From contig JAACJK010000222.1 of the NCBI GenBank assembly GCA_013368325.1, positions 372,001 to 436,000 on the forward strand: a stretch of DNA of 64,000 bases. The letters are read 5' to 3'. The translations under genes were made by a program, and so were the position numbers. The number at the start of each line of letters is the position of its first letter. Positions within the stretch are counted from its first letter, which is position 1. This DNA is from Ephemerocybe angulata. Lineage: Eukaryota; Basidiomycota; Agaricomycetes; Agaricales; Psathyrellaceae. A model generated the notes under the pieces. The model had not been told where the DNA came from. It saw nothing but the letters and a program-made list of their open reading frames with translations, and made no database searches. This document shows, one piece after another, positions 22,301 through 33,998 of this stretch.

Positions 22301-22910
22301 TTTGTACATCCCCTGGATTTGTATAATCTCTGCTTCACTTGCACGTCATTCCGACGACTCTTGCTCAATGAGGATTCTACATGGAACCAAAGTCGGAGGG
22401 TCTGGAAGGGATCCTTCAATTCCTATCCTGACTTCCCTCGCTACCCTGCGGGATATGGTCCCCAGCGCTGGGTGGCTTTCTTATTTGGCCCGCCCGTGTG
22501 CGAGGTTTGTTTTATCACTGGCACATGGACCGCCTGGCGATCTGGTCTGAAGTTGAAAGGCATCTTATAGAAATGTACGTCCCCCCTTACCTTCGAACCT
22601 ACCCTTCATTTCGCTCAAATTACTTTTTGTTCTTTCGCCCCGTTTAGACTTAATGTCAAAAAACCACAGAATGGTCGGGATATCCTGTGCATGGGCATCC
22701 GGCTGGACTGCTGGAGTGGAAATTGTGGGGCATTGAGAAGGCGCAGGCCTGTCTGGTACCAGACGACTCCGGCTTGGAATTCTCGGGCTTCTTTGCGCTC
22801 ATCTACCAGAAGGCAAGCTTCTAAAAGTCGAGGATGTCCTGAAACATGTCAGGAAAAGGTTTGTGCTTTCCAACTCTACATGCAATCGTTGTCCATGCGT
22901 CGCTCAAGCC
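22301..22910 (+). pseudogene. Decayed F-box family gene
   Basis: A continuous stretch (22319-22570) reads LCFTCTSFRRLLLNEDSTWN, then SRRVWKGSFNSYPDFPRYP, then RWVAFLFGPPVCEVC. This follows the layout of the many agaricomycete F-box proteins: F-box helix, a W-x-x-x-R segment, then a W-x-x-L-L-F-x-P-x-C-x-x-C zinc-like motif. It stops at 22568. A later piece around 22680-22820 (HPAGLLEWKLWG, EFSGFFALIYQKA) may continue the same protein but is out of register with stops between. No intact start or full-length frame exists, so it is called a relic. The alternative is an intron-rich real gene. Confidence 0.4.
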
Positions 22911-24136
22911 ACACGATAGGCATCATGTAGACGATCCTGTCGAAGGGAAAGTCTGGGAGAATGTGACCTCTGGAGGTAAAGAACATACCCTGAGTTGTCC
23001 TTGAGTACTGCCACCAAACTGACTACATCCCCATAACCATAATCCGATGGCGCTTTGCTGACCTTGCTGGCCCAGGCCGGCGAGAAGGTGGGGGCCGTCA
23101 ATTTGAGAACAGGAACCATGACCAGCTGGGTTACCACTCTTTATCCCAAGGGCCTTTGCCAAGTGAGGATTCAAGAAAGCAACAGTCTAAATTCACCGGA
23201 ATACATATCTCTAATATATTGGGCTTTCAATGACATCGAGCTAACAATCACTGAGCCCGGCGAGCCGTATATGGCATATCCAGACTCGTCCTCTTGAGCA
23301 CAGCCTACTACCACAACGCCGTCATACCTACCTACCTACCTACCAGGCGGGCTACTACCAAGCTTCGCCGCCGAAAACTGAGCGCTTGGGCGCTGATCAT
23401 TCAGGTTGACACAAATCATCCTACTACGCCATAGATCAAGACGTCCAGTGGCCACCCCGGCGAGCAAAAATCATATGGCGCGGTGTGTGTTGTCTCACCT
23501 CCGGTTGAAGCCTTAGGCGCAACAGCCTCAGATGCTGCGATGTCGGGGCCTCGATGTCCGGCACTCATTAGTGAGCGAACGCCAAGTTAGGATGTTAAAG
23601 TGCTAATAAGGCCAGCCTTGGACTCGGAAGCGGAAAGCAAGTGGAGACAGCTGCGGGGCGTGGTAGCGATACATGATAGCTTTGTAAAGCTGTAAATGCT
23701 AGGGTAAGGCGAGGTTCCATGCGCAGGCCACAAGTGGGCTTGGGAGGCCGAAGCACAGACGCCCGCTTAGTCAGCGCCATCACTCGCGTTACCAGCCACA
23801 ACCAGGTCATAGAACCAACATAGAACAATACAGTAGGAAGCTTGTAGGAAGCCGCCAGGAAACCTGGAGAATTCTGTCCAGCTGTGGCCCAGTCAAAACG
23901 CAAGATCCTGTAGATATTGTGCTTGAGACATATGCTCATGGGCGCTGTTTTATGGTAGTAGTGGGCACGAGTTTGGGCACGACGGTTAGATTGGCAATTG
24001 GACTCCGTCGGCAAGCACAGCCTGCCCGTGCCGCACGCCAAGGAATACTCGTTTCCTTCTTCTTGTCACTTTCGTTTTATACCTTCTCTTTATACCCCCC
24101 CTTTCCCTCAAGGCGGAAGGTCTTTCTTTCCTTCCA
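22911..24136. other. Intergenic region
   Basis: No gene supported. A short TACC tandem repeat lies at about 23326-23345. The 100 bases before the ADAM start are CT-rich promoter sequence. Confidence 0.45.
23326..23345 (+). repeat. TACC microsatellite
   Basis: About five perfect tandem copies of the tetranucleotide TACC. Confidence 0.8.
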
Positions 24137-27100
24137 ATGAAGCCAATTCATTATATACTAGCGCTGGTCGTGATAATTGCTTCATCATGTTCGCAGCATA
24201 GAGCTTCTGGTTCGTCCACAGCGCACTCTCTCGCTTCGTCGACACTCTAATGACTGATCTTGGCCTCATGTAGCTCACAGTACCTCTGCTCCATTGCTGA
24301 AAAGAGCGACCAATCCCGTCACAACCGCTCTCGAGATCCTACCACGGCAGCGACACATCCAAGGCATCGTCGATCTACACAGGCGCTCGCCGTCCTCCCC
24401 GAACACCCTTCGATACGACGACTCTTTCCGCTTGACCATATCAGCCTTTGACGAAGTCTTCCATCTTCATCTACGACCTAATGACCACCTCGTTCACCCA
24501 GCCGCCCGTGTCAATTACTATGGACTCGATTCGGACGGGGCGCCAACGATCCTGCGCACAGAACCCATTCTGCGGGAGTCTGTCAAAGCTTACATGGGGG
24601 AAGTCATCTCCGCAGACCATTCACCCACCCGAATGCGTGAGGATACTGCAGGCGTCGTTCACCAGCCACACCCTGCTGAGCTAGGCTGGGCTCGCATTAT
24701 GGTCCATCACCAAGGCGATTCACATCGTCCTTCGCCTGTGTACGAGGGCGCCTTCTCCTCCAACGGCGTTATCTACCATGTCACCATGAAAGAGAACTAT
24801 CTCCGCCAGAAACATTCACTTGACGCTGAGGTTGTGCAGACTCTCGACGACGGCGACGAGAAACTTGTCATCTGGAGGGACAGTGACGTTATGACCCCGG
24901 AAGAAGAGCACCTGGTGAAGACGGGTTCGATGCCGTCAGCGCCTCTTACACCACCGACGACCTGCGCCCATGATTCTCTGCCATATAACCATAATCCTGA
25001 GCTCAATCCTGTTTTGCGAATGATGAACCCAGAGACGTCGTGGCTGGACCATCTTCTAAACCCGTATCCCATGGACAATGGCACCCTGTACCGCCGAGAT
25101 GATTCACCTACCGGAAACAGCGGAATGGATATCAAGTGAGTAGTTTGGAAGTCTGCAACCCACTGATACTATTACTGATTATTTGTCAAGCTTCTCACAA
25201 TTCATCGGCCAGAGCGTTGGTTGCCCATCCTCTCAGAAAGTGGTATGTTTTTCACCGGGTTTTCCGAATTGAAACCGGAGTTGATGGTTGCGCAAGATAT
25301 ACATGGGTGTTGCCGCCGATTGCGAGTACGTTGCGAAGACCGATGGCCAGGAGAATGCCAAGACTCAGATTCTCACAACCTGGAATACTGCAAGCGCTCT
25401 TTACAAGGTACTTCCTGTCCGCTACTTGACATGCGCAACCGGTACTTATCACCTTTCAAGACGACCTTCAACGTCAGCCTTGGTATCACCACTTTAAACG
25501 TCCAGGATCCCACGTGGGTTTCTCTACTTATGCCAGATAATTGGAACATTGTCCTCATCTTGTAATCGCCAACAGTTGCCCTTCGACTCCAGGAAACCTT
25601 CCTTGGAATGTACCATGCAGCGCCGCAACTTTGGCGAGCCGACTCTCACTGTTCTCCGAATGGCGCGGGACTGTCAGTGAGGATGGAAACGGCCTTTGGC
25701 ATCTCATGAGCGGGTGCCCAACTGGGCAGGAAGTTGGAATTGCATGGCTAGGTACCATGTAAGTGGCTCATGAAACTTCAGTCTATCCCTTTCCGTTTCT
25801 TACTTTCAAGGAACGTAGCTGCGAAACTAAGACTGGTGGATCTCCCGGCCAGATTACTTCGGGAACTGGTGTTTCCACGTCTGGGAGAACGGAATGGCAA
25901 GTTGTCGCGCACGAGATTGGCCACAACTTTGGTGCAATTGTGAGTTTCCTTTCATCCCATTAACCTGCGGATCCACGATTGACTCCGATTCGCTTGCTCT
26001 CTTTAGCATGATGTGCGTAATGTTTCGGGGGAATGGAAAGGTTTAGGTCACAGATATTAACCTCGAATATAGTGTGCAGATGGCTGCGAAACAGACAGTA
26101 GCAAGTGTTGCCCGCTCAATACCAACACATGTAATGCGGACGCGCGTTTCATCATGAGCCCTGTTGCTCAAGCTGGTGAAAAGGTGTTTTCGCCATGCAG
26201 TCTCGGTAATATCTGTGCGTAAAAATTCTCTATGAAATTCCTTCACGTTCTCATTTATCAAACCCTAGGTATCTTGATGCAAGGCACCTCGACAACCACG
26301 AGGACAAACACGACCTGTCTCATTGACCCTGATCAGGCCAAGTCAACGATCTCACTAGAGCAGTGTGGCAACGGTATCGTCGAGAAGGGCGAAGACTGCG
26401 ATCCAGGTCCGGGGGCCACGTCTGACTGCTGCGATGCGAAGACTTGCAAATTTAAGCAAGGCTCTGTTTGTGACCCCGATAGCAGCCCATGCTGCACTGC
26501 TCAGTGCTCGTTTGCCCCGTCAAATCGTGTGTGCAGGCCATCTAGGGATGCGAGATGTGATGTCCAGGAAACGTGCACTGGGAACTCTTCTTCATGTCCT
26601 TCTGACGTTACGAGCCCTAACGGTGCGTTTGATCTTCATTCCAAGGTGTTTCTAGGGTGCAAATGTTAAAGTTCATTCCTGTTTTAGGTCAGAGCTGCGG
26701 TGCGGGTGACTTGAAATGTGCAAGCGGACAGTGCACGTCAATAGCCGGTAAGTGATCGAATTGAATTGGGAAACCTTATTTCATCGGCGATGGGGTACTA
26801 ACTACGGACAACGCTAGAGCAATGCAAGGCTGTTGGGTCTTCTATGAACCTGACGCAAGCCTGCCCTGTGACAAGCGACCAATCGTGCCAAATTTCATGC
26901 AAGGATCCCACCACACCCAACTTCTGCATTACCCTCAAGGCGTTGCTCGTCGATGGATCACCTTGTGGTATGTGATATATACTTGCGGTTCATACGGATT
27001 GGACTGTATTCGCCGGACTACCGGAAGCGTCTGCTTTATCGCGGGCTCATCTTATCCGTGGCTATGCCATTACTGGTCCCAGGCGATCTGACATTTACAT

Positions 27101-27901
27101 TTGTGGATAGGTTACGGCGGAAGTTGCGCCCAGGGCAAGTGCAAGTCGGGTCCGCTCCTCGACACAATAAAGGTGTGTGATTCTGCCTAAACTATATGTT
27201 ACCAAAGTGTGCTGACATTCCTTTGTGACGTCCCCTTTGAAGTCATGGTACAGGCAGAATCTACAGATCGCCATTCCAGTGACGATCGTTGCCGGTCTGA
27301 TTGTCCTCCTCATCCTCTGGGCTATCTTTAGAGGTAAGCATTAATGCAAGGATAACGATGCCCACGTGCCCTTCCCTCTCCCCCAGTTTTGTGCACTCCA
27401 TAGTTTACGGAGTTTCTGACGCTTTAAGCGTACTTTAGGTATCGGAAGATGTTGCGCCGGACGCAGGTCAAAACCCGTCGTTATCGCTCCGGCGATCGGG
27501 ATGGCACAACATAGACGCCTGCCCAGTACGGACGCCTTTGGTGATACGAGGTATCGGACGCCTCCGTCTGCTTCGAGGTGAGTCTACTTTTGATCTGTGA
27601 TGCATGAATGCCGCTTTGCGTCTCTTCTACCTTCCACATTACCCCTTCTCTTCTGTCGCATCGTCCACTTTATCTACTTAATTCTCCTCTATCTCCCCTC
27701 TCTTGATCCTCGGAACGGTTTGACTTACGGTTCCATCTGCTTCTGCATTCACTCCATAGGTCGCAATATACACGTGTCCCTCCACTCGCCGCCCATGATC
27801 GTTCGCGGTCAGGTCAATCAGCTGACCTGGGCTACAACTATAATGCCAATAACCGTGCCAATTGGGTGGACGACCGAACGTATAATGGGGCTGGGAGGTA
27901 G
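24137..27901 (+). CDS. Fungal ADAM-family zinc metalloprotease, type I membrane protein
   Basis: About a dozen exons. The first ones are 24137-24209, 24274-25135, 25191-25242, 25297-25407, 25461-25513, 25576-25758, 25819-25939, 26007-26012 and 26073 onward. Exon 1 is a signal peptide (YILALVVIIASSC). A prodomain follows, then the reprolysin-like catalytic domain (GVAADCEYVAKTDGQE, TWNTASALYK). Its zinc site is VAHEIGHNFGAI plus HD from a 6-nt exon, giving HEXXHXXGXXHD, with Met-turn FIMSPV. Next come a Cys-rich disintegrin-like domain (CGNGIVEKGEDCDPG, VCDPDSSPCC) and a Cys-rich/EGF-like part (GYGGSCAQGKCKSG). After these are one transmembrane helix (IPVTIVAGLIVLLILWAIF) and a basic cytosolic tail ending at 27901. 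It probably sheds ectodomains or degrades extracellular protein. The family is firm. Confidence 0.92.
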
Positions 27902-30900
27902 AGTGCACGCGACAGCTAACCTGCTTATATTTTCGTCCTCTTCATCTTCCGCTTCATCTACGCATGCTTTCAAATTCATGGCCAATCATCTACCTACACC
28001 CAATCTGTACTTTCTCCTTTTGCTTTCGAACCGCCGCCGTTCACTCATCCGAACTCTTTGCTTCTCCTACATCATCAACTTCTTGTCGCCGTTGCGCTTC
28101 TGACCATCGTCGCCTGTTGTTGCTGTTGTTGTTACCAGCTTCCCTTCATCTAGTCTGAGGTTATAGTTGTTGTTTGAGTGGAAGGATCATACTGCATACT
28201 ACTACGTACTGTTACACTCGTTCGCTCGTTGAACGGCTCATACCTTTGTTTGACTTTTGGATGGCTGGATTGTATTTTACAAACGGACTTCTGGATTAGT
28301 AACTTATAATACACTGTTACTTGGCATCGGTTGCCAGTGCTGCCAGTGTGCCGCCAGCTCTTGGGATTACACTTTCGAGTTTCAAATTCCAACTATCGCC
28401 TTATTTGTTATACTCTGAAGCTCAGCTGCTGGTTGAACTCTCCAATCTGGATCGAGCTTATGCATAACTGTGCGATGTGGACTGCCTACCATGCAACATG
28501 GCCTGATATAGGTCACCTCAAGTAACTCTAGAACCCCTTGAGTGCTGGCAATCTCTGCTCTTGGTGAAATGTTAGCGTTTCGGGGTAAAGGGAAATGAGC
28601 TGTAAAATGGCAGGTAATGAGGTAGTCAAGGATCAAGGGCGGTGAATACGTCAGTAGTTCTTATGATGGGTGCGCTACAAAGTCAATGGAGATTGACCTC
28701 TAACTTGAATAGTCTCTGACGTACATACATTGGTCTTCACAACGCGTTGAATGCCCTAGGCGCCTAATGTGATGCTTGTGATCGATCATCTGCACGAACG
28801 ACGCTACCGGGGCCAAAGGAAAGCAGTAGACATGGGGTAGTAGTAAACAAGCTTCCTACTAGACCTTATTGTCTTAAGCTGAAAGGATACAACCCCACCG
28901 GGGTGTGGAGATGTGAAGATAACGTCACATCAAGAACGATTGAATGTGGGCGCTTGTCTGTACGGATGGGCGCGCCGCCCTTGCTGCCATCACTCGATCT
29001 GCTTTCTAACCTAAAACTCACAGAGGATAGAAGGCGACAGATAGAAGAATGTGGCAGGGCATTGCAGGATAGCTGTCGGGGTAAGAATCGTCGTCCGTTG
29101 AGCGACCTATCTATCTATCCGGACTATGATCATCACAGAAGTGCACAGATCTAAAACCCCTGTTACCCCAGGAACCACATATGGTGACTCTTCCCAAATG
29201 GTTCAAATGGGAAGCATTCGAAGACCCATAGACACAGTACGCCTTGTAATTCGAGTCGCTGGAATGAGCGCGGATCTTGCAGTTACACATATAAATACCC
29301 CATGTGCAGACTCGGAAAAATAGGTGGACTTCTATACAGCTCAATATGGCTCTCGATTCTCGAGCGCTTCGTCGCCGCTTCGGAGAGATGTATCTCCGTC
29401 GCCCTCTGTGGGTGTATGCTGTGGCATCTTTTGAGTTTCCTTGGTGTGGTTTTGAATACAATTGCTGTTATTCATGGAATCAATGAGTGCGATCACGATC
29501 GAGTGGAAGCAGGATCGCGGAGGCGGAAGGCCCAAGAGGCTGTAGATGGGACTTTGGAAGATCCATGGAAGGGAAGAAGACTACCACAGCTCCAACGAGA
29601 ACAATATTCTATGGGAGAAGGGAGAAGCGTTATACTAATGCACATAGTATGTACATTCACTTACATGCTGTGACTGTTGTTTCCTCGAATCTCTTCGGCC
29701 GACCAAAGACGAAGATTTAAGAGGACGCCGACATGCTGCGCGCCAGCTGGAATGGATAGGTGGATCAGTATACAGTTGACCGTTCAAGGCGAAGGAACAT
29801 CTAATCGATGAGATCTTGCGTAGCCTGGATGCACACATCCGATAGCCATTATTAAACATCAAGGCGCACCTTTCCGAGGCCCTGGCAAGCCGGGGACATC
29901 TGCGTGCGCCGCCAGGGACGTAGTTGGCTTGGACTGCCAATCAAAGATACTTCCCGAGTAGACGTTAGATCGACCCCCTGGCGTACGTCATATAGCAAGT
30001 ATGTCTGTGTTCAGAGTTTGGGTCGAGTACGCTCTGAACGGGGGGTATGATGATGGTACAACCAAATTTGCCTTCTCTTAGCGGGCCAGAAAAGGGTTAA
30101 ACCTGCTCGTATCGACTTGGTATCGACCCTCTTAGATCCAGGCCTGCGCCCCACACTGCTCGTATGATTTAACCAGTGGCGAATTGGAAAGTCATCCACC
30201 ACGACGACGTGACAGCACAAGGAACGCATGAGCCTAAACCGCCATCGAACGGGGTGGGTGTGTCACAGCCATCCATATAAAGCAAGGTTCGTGGAGGCCT
30301 CAAGCTGGAATCGGTATCACGGTCTCGGGGGAGACACCATGCCGGATGGGAGTGGCAAAAGAGCTTCGGTTTCTCGAGCCTCAACTGCCCTAGCTGGCCA
30401 TGATCAAGCCAAGTCGGTGGTGGCACTTGCCAATCACAAACCATCTGGGGTCCGTCACATAGGCTCGTCGCCGAGTCGCCGCAGGTCGTATGTAGATTCG
30501 CATTCCAGAAGGGCTTGAGGCCTTCGGAAGAAATTGGGCCGAATTGAGTCAAGCCACTCGTTCGTTGATAGTAAGCCCCTGAAGGTTTGGCGGAGAAGCA
30601 GAAGGAGGCAGTAGGTAGGTTGGTTCGGATACTATAATTAAGAATCATGCCGCAAGGTGGGGTTGCTGGAGAAAGAAGCTTACAGTAAAGGCTGTGTGCA
30701 CCTGTTGTCCGCCTTGGCTAAGTAGCCTGGAATCGTGGGCAAACTTTGACCTTCTGATTCTTGCTATTTGCCGCTTATCACAGAATGGCAGCTTCACCTA
30801 TTGGGTGGAATTTGGCGGCCACGGGAAACGCTGAGATGCTATATCTGGTCGACCGGATTATCACCTTCGCGTGGATTGGTGACTCTGATTGTTGCAACCG

Positions 30901-31270
30901 AGGGTCGACAACTCGAAAGCTGTCAAAGCCCTCGAAAGGCGCGGATTCGAGGGCGATGAGCGAATCGAAGACGTGTGACAGCTGGGAAGTGGCAGACGGC
31001 TCGGTATAATCGGTTACGAATGAACGAGTACGAGGAGCGGATCCTTACGCTTGAAAACCGGACTTACATGGCTTCTCGTCGATGCGTTCTTGGTGGGATA
31101 GGTAAGCACAGGTGTTCTGCTGAGATACGCGCCGTCAAGTCCGCGAACGCGAGGAACGGAGATTTTCGATGGTCAGGTGGGGACGGCCTGGACTACATCC
31201 CAGAAAGGCCAGCGTAAAAGCTTAATGGCTAAATGGGATTGACTGGCTGCAGCGTGATATAAGATGGCTT
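27902..31270. other. Gene-poor interval
   Basis: ORFs at 28903-29154, 29302-29673, 30169-30648 and 30761-31217 have no recognisable motif, and none extends through convincing splice sites. The first few hundred bases are the 3' flank of the ADAM gene, with T-rich tracts. No RNA gene seen. Confidence 0.45.
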
Positions 31271-32418
31271 CTATGGACCCGAGGAAGACAGGCCCTCCAG
31301 AGGAGGACGTTTCTCTAGGATGCCATCTATAATACCAAAGTCCAGTGCTTCCTGAGCTACGAAGCGGATTGATATCAGGAAACGAAGGGTACGAGTCGAG
31401 GAATGGAACGTTCCTACCTGTCATATAGTAGTCTCGTTCTAGTGCCTTCTCTACAAGGGTAGGGATGGGTAAATGAATGTCCAAATCGGTTGTGAACGGT
31501 ACACACCGAATCGTGCAAGGCCTTGCGCTTCACTTTCATCTTCTTTGGCACAGTGCCGTTGATAGATACCCGTCAACAGTTGCCGTATCCGCAGAATCTC
31601 CTTTGCATGAATTGCAATGTCCGTGGCTTGGCCAGAAGCACCACCCGAGGGCTCTAGAGGGGAATTGGGTGAACGGCGATACGGTTTATGGGGTTCAGCT
31701 CGAAAACGTACGGTGAATCATGATGCTGGCGTTGGGAAGGCAGTGTCGCTTCCCCTTCTCACCACCCGCCAAAAGCAGCGACCCCATTGAGGCCGCCAGA
31801 CCAAGGCTATAAGTATGGATGGGTGCAGAGACATACTGTAGACGTCTGGTTAAGGCGTTTGGCTCGGGAGAGCGGTCAAGTTCCGAACCTGCATCTGCAG
31901 TGATGATTCAATACCTGGCCTGTACTATGACGCGAGCGCAACATACAGTGTCATATATCGCGAGTCCAGCAGTGACACTCCCGCCTGGGGAGTTGATATA
32001 GAGGTGAATGGGCTTCGTAGAGTCCTCAGCTTCCAAGAACAGGAGCTGGGCTACGATTAATGTCGAGTCTGTATCTCGAATCTGGACGTTCAAATTCACG
32101 CATACAATCAGTTTTGAGTAGAGCGCTTACTGGTCCATGCAGCATGATCACTCTCTCCCGCAAGAGCCTTGAGAAGATATCATATGCGCGCTCTCCTTTT
32201 GCCTGTGCATACAATGAGCCACATCCACCTATATTTCAGTAAACTCAAGTACAGACAGTCTGTTCAATGACAATTGGGACCATGTTTGCGGACGGTGGTT
32301 CTGCCCATTGCTGAGAACCTTGAAACTGTGCAAGGGGGTGAAAGTTCCGTCTTCCCACAGGAAGAACTGTCCTTGGGAGAGACCGCGACGACCTCACAAG
32401 CCTGGAGAACAACGACAT
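31271..32418 (-). CDS. CLPP: Mitochondrial ATP-dependent Clp protease proteolytic subunit
   Basis: Seven exons in consistent phase encode 252 residues: 32418-32257, 32202-32131, 32081-31947, 31835-31712, 31653-31507, 31450-31418 and 31356-31271. The N-terminus is rich in Arg and Ser ([20 protein letters not shown]), a mitochondrial presequence, followed by MVPIVIEQT. ClpP core motifs are [60 protein letters not shown] (catalytic Ser), [19 protein letters not shown] (catalytic His) and KALERDYYM (catalytic Asp). It forms tetradecameric chambers with ClpX in the matrix. Two residues normally found after AIYDT (Met-Gln) are absent at the exon 3/4 junction. It is divergent from the Brl1 gene, 150 bp apart. 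Confidence 0.93.
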
Positions 32419-32568
32419 GACGGAAACGAGGAGGCCGTGAACTGCCGCGTCGAACTGGCCCGTTGACCAGAACGCGTCAACAAAGGTAAACATCAACCTG
32501 TGACGCAGCGACACGGTGGACAGCGCTTCTTCCTCCATTTCTTGCTTATCCTCACGAACGACCTCAGA
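32419..32568. promoter_or_regulatory. Bidirectional promoter between CLPP and BRL1
   Basis: The 150 bp between two divergent start codons must serve both genes. No specific factor site is recognised. Confidence 0.5.
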
Positions 32569-33998
32569 ATGTCGAGGCCACTCCAGGCTCACCGCTCAAA
32601 AGAGGCCCCAATGGACTACGAGTGGACTCACAGACCTGAAACGAAGCCCGCCTGGTCGAACACCCCAGTTGCCCCCAGCACGCCGCAGCGAAAGCGTAAG
32701 TTGCTGTTATATGGTTATAAACGCGCCCTAACGATGCTTTAGGAACATTCGGAGATGTCAACCCATCGACTCCCTCCTTCACGAACCCAGGAACACCAAC
32801 ATTCGGCCGCAACCAAAATGTTCCGTTTCTTTTCAATACCGCGCCCGTTCCCTCAACACCACAACGCCCTGACTGGTCTGTACCGTCGAGGACGGATCCG
32901 CAGCCAGAGATTCACGATATCGACATGAACGAAGTAACGCCTTCCAAACCAGAAACGAAGGAAGAAGAAAAGGAGGAGGAGGAGGAAGAAGCAGAACCAG
33001 CCCGACCTATAGCTCTCGGGGGGTTGAGACGCGTCTTCAAACAAAGAAAGACGAGGCGTGGTCGTAGTAGGAGGCTCGAGGATCACGAGGAATCGAGTCC
33101 TGCTTCGAGTGAAGGGGAGGACGAGGATCAAGTTGCACTGCGGCCACGGAAGACCTCAAATCACTTTACTCTTAACATGCCGGCCCCTGCGCGAACACCG
33201 TCCGAAACCCCTTACCTTCTTCTCGGGTACGATCGATCTATACTTGACAACGTTTTTCAACGCTAACTCAACTCTTAAAGATACCTCCAATTTTTCTTCA
33301 ATCTCTCATTAATCCTACTTTTCTTATATCTCGTTGTTCAATTCATTTTGACTGTGCAACGAGATGTTGAAAAGCGGATATCTGAGTATTCACAAGGTCA
33401 CTGAACTTCTCCTTAATATCTATTGATCGCTAATTCGTGCTCGGTTTCCTAGATATCGTTCAAGATATCGCGGTATGCGCTTCTCAGTACAAGTCTAATT
33501 ACTGTAATACGCAGTATATTGGAACGGCGATGATGCAGCAGTGCGCAAATTGGGAAACCTGCATGAATCGCGATCCTACGACTATTGGGCGTGCCAAAGT
33601 CAGCGCCGAGCTGATCGCAGAAGTCATTAACGGTTTCGTCGAACCGATCAGCTGGAAGACCTTGGTGCGTGTCTTGTAAGCTGAAAGGAACCTGGTACTG
33701 ACGGCAACCGCCACTCTTCTTACAGCTGTTCACATTGACTTCGTTGGGATTCCTAACCGTGTTCATCAACGCCCTTCTTTCGCTATATCGTTCGAAATAC
33801 CAGCCTATCCCCGCACCACTGCAGCCTTCCAACTCATTTCCCATACTCCCCGCCTCCTCTTATCCCCCTCATCACTTCGGCGGCTATATGTCTCCAGCAC
33901 CATCCGACTGGAGACGAATGAGCAGAGAAGACGAAGATACCGAATCTCCAACGAGAAGGAGAAGGTTGGAGGGTGGAATTGCGGCCAAAATTAAGTGA
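32569..33998 (+). CDS. BRL1: Brl1/Brr6 nuclear envelope protein
   Basis: Exons 32569-32695, 32743-33226, 33281-33396, 33453-33664 and 33726-33998 give 403 residues in consistent phase. The N-terminal half is soluble, with a Glu-rich run and a basic RKTRRGRSRR segment. Two transmembrane helices (FFFNLSLILLFLYLVVQFIL and LTSLGFLTVFINALLSLY) flank the lumenal Brr6/Brl1 C-C domain. That domain is CASQYKSNYC, then QQCANWETCMNRDPTTIGRA, KVSAELIAEVINGF and VEPISWKTL. The four conserved cysteines form the disulphide-stabilised lumenal helix unit. In yeasts, Brl1 and Brr6 promote fusion of the nuclear membranes during pore-complex assembly and affect lipid homeostasis. Family assignment is firm; whether it is the Brl1 or Brr6 type cannot be told. 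Confidence 0.92.

Noticed and set aside
30169..30648. 159-codon minus-strand frame
   Set aside because: Composition is random-like and no motif or splice extension was found.
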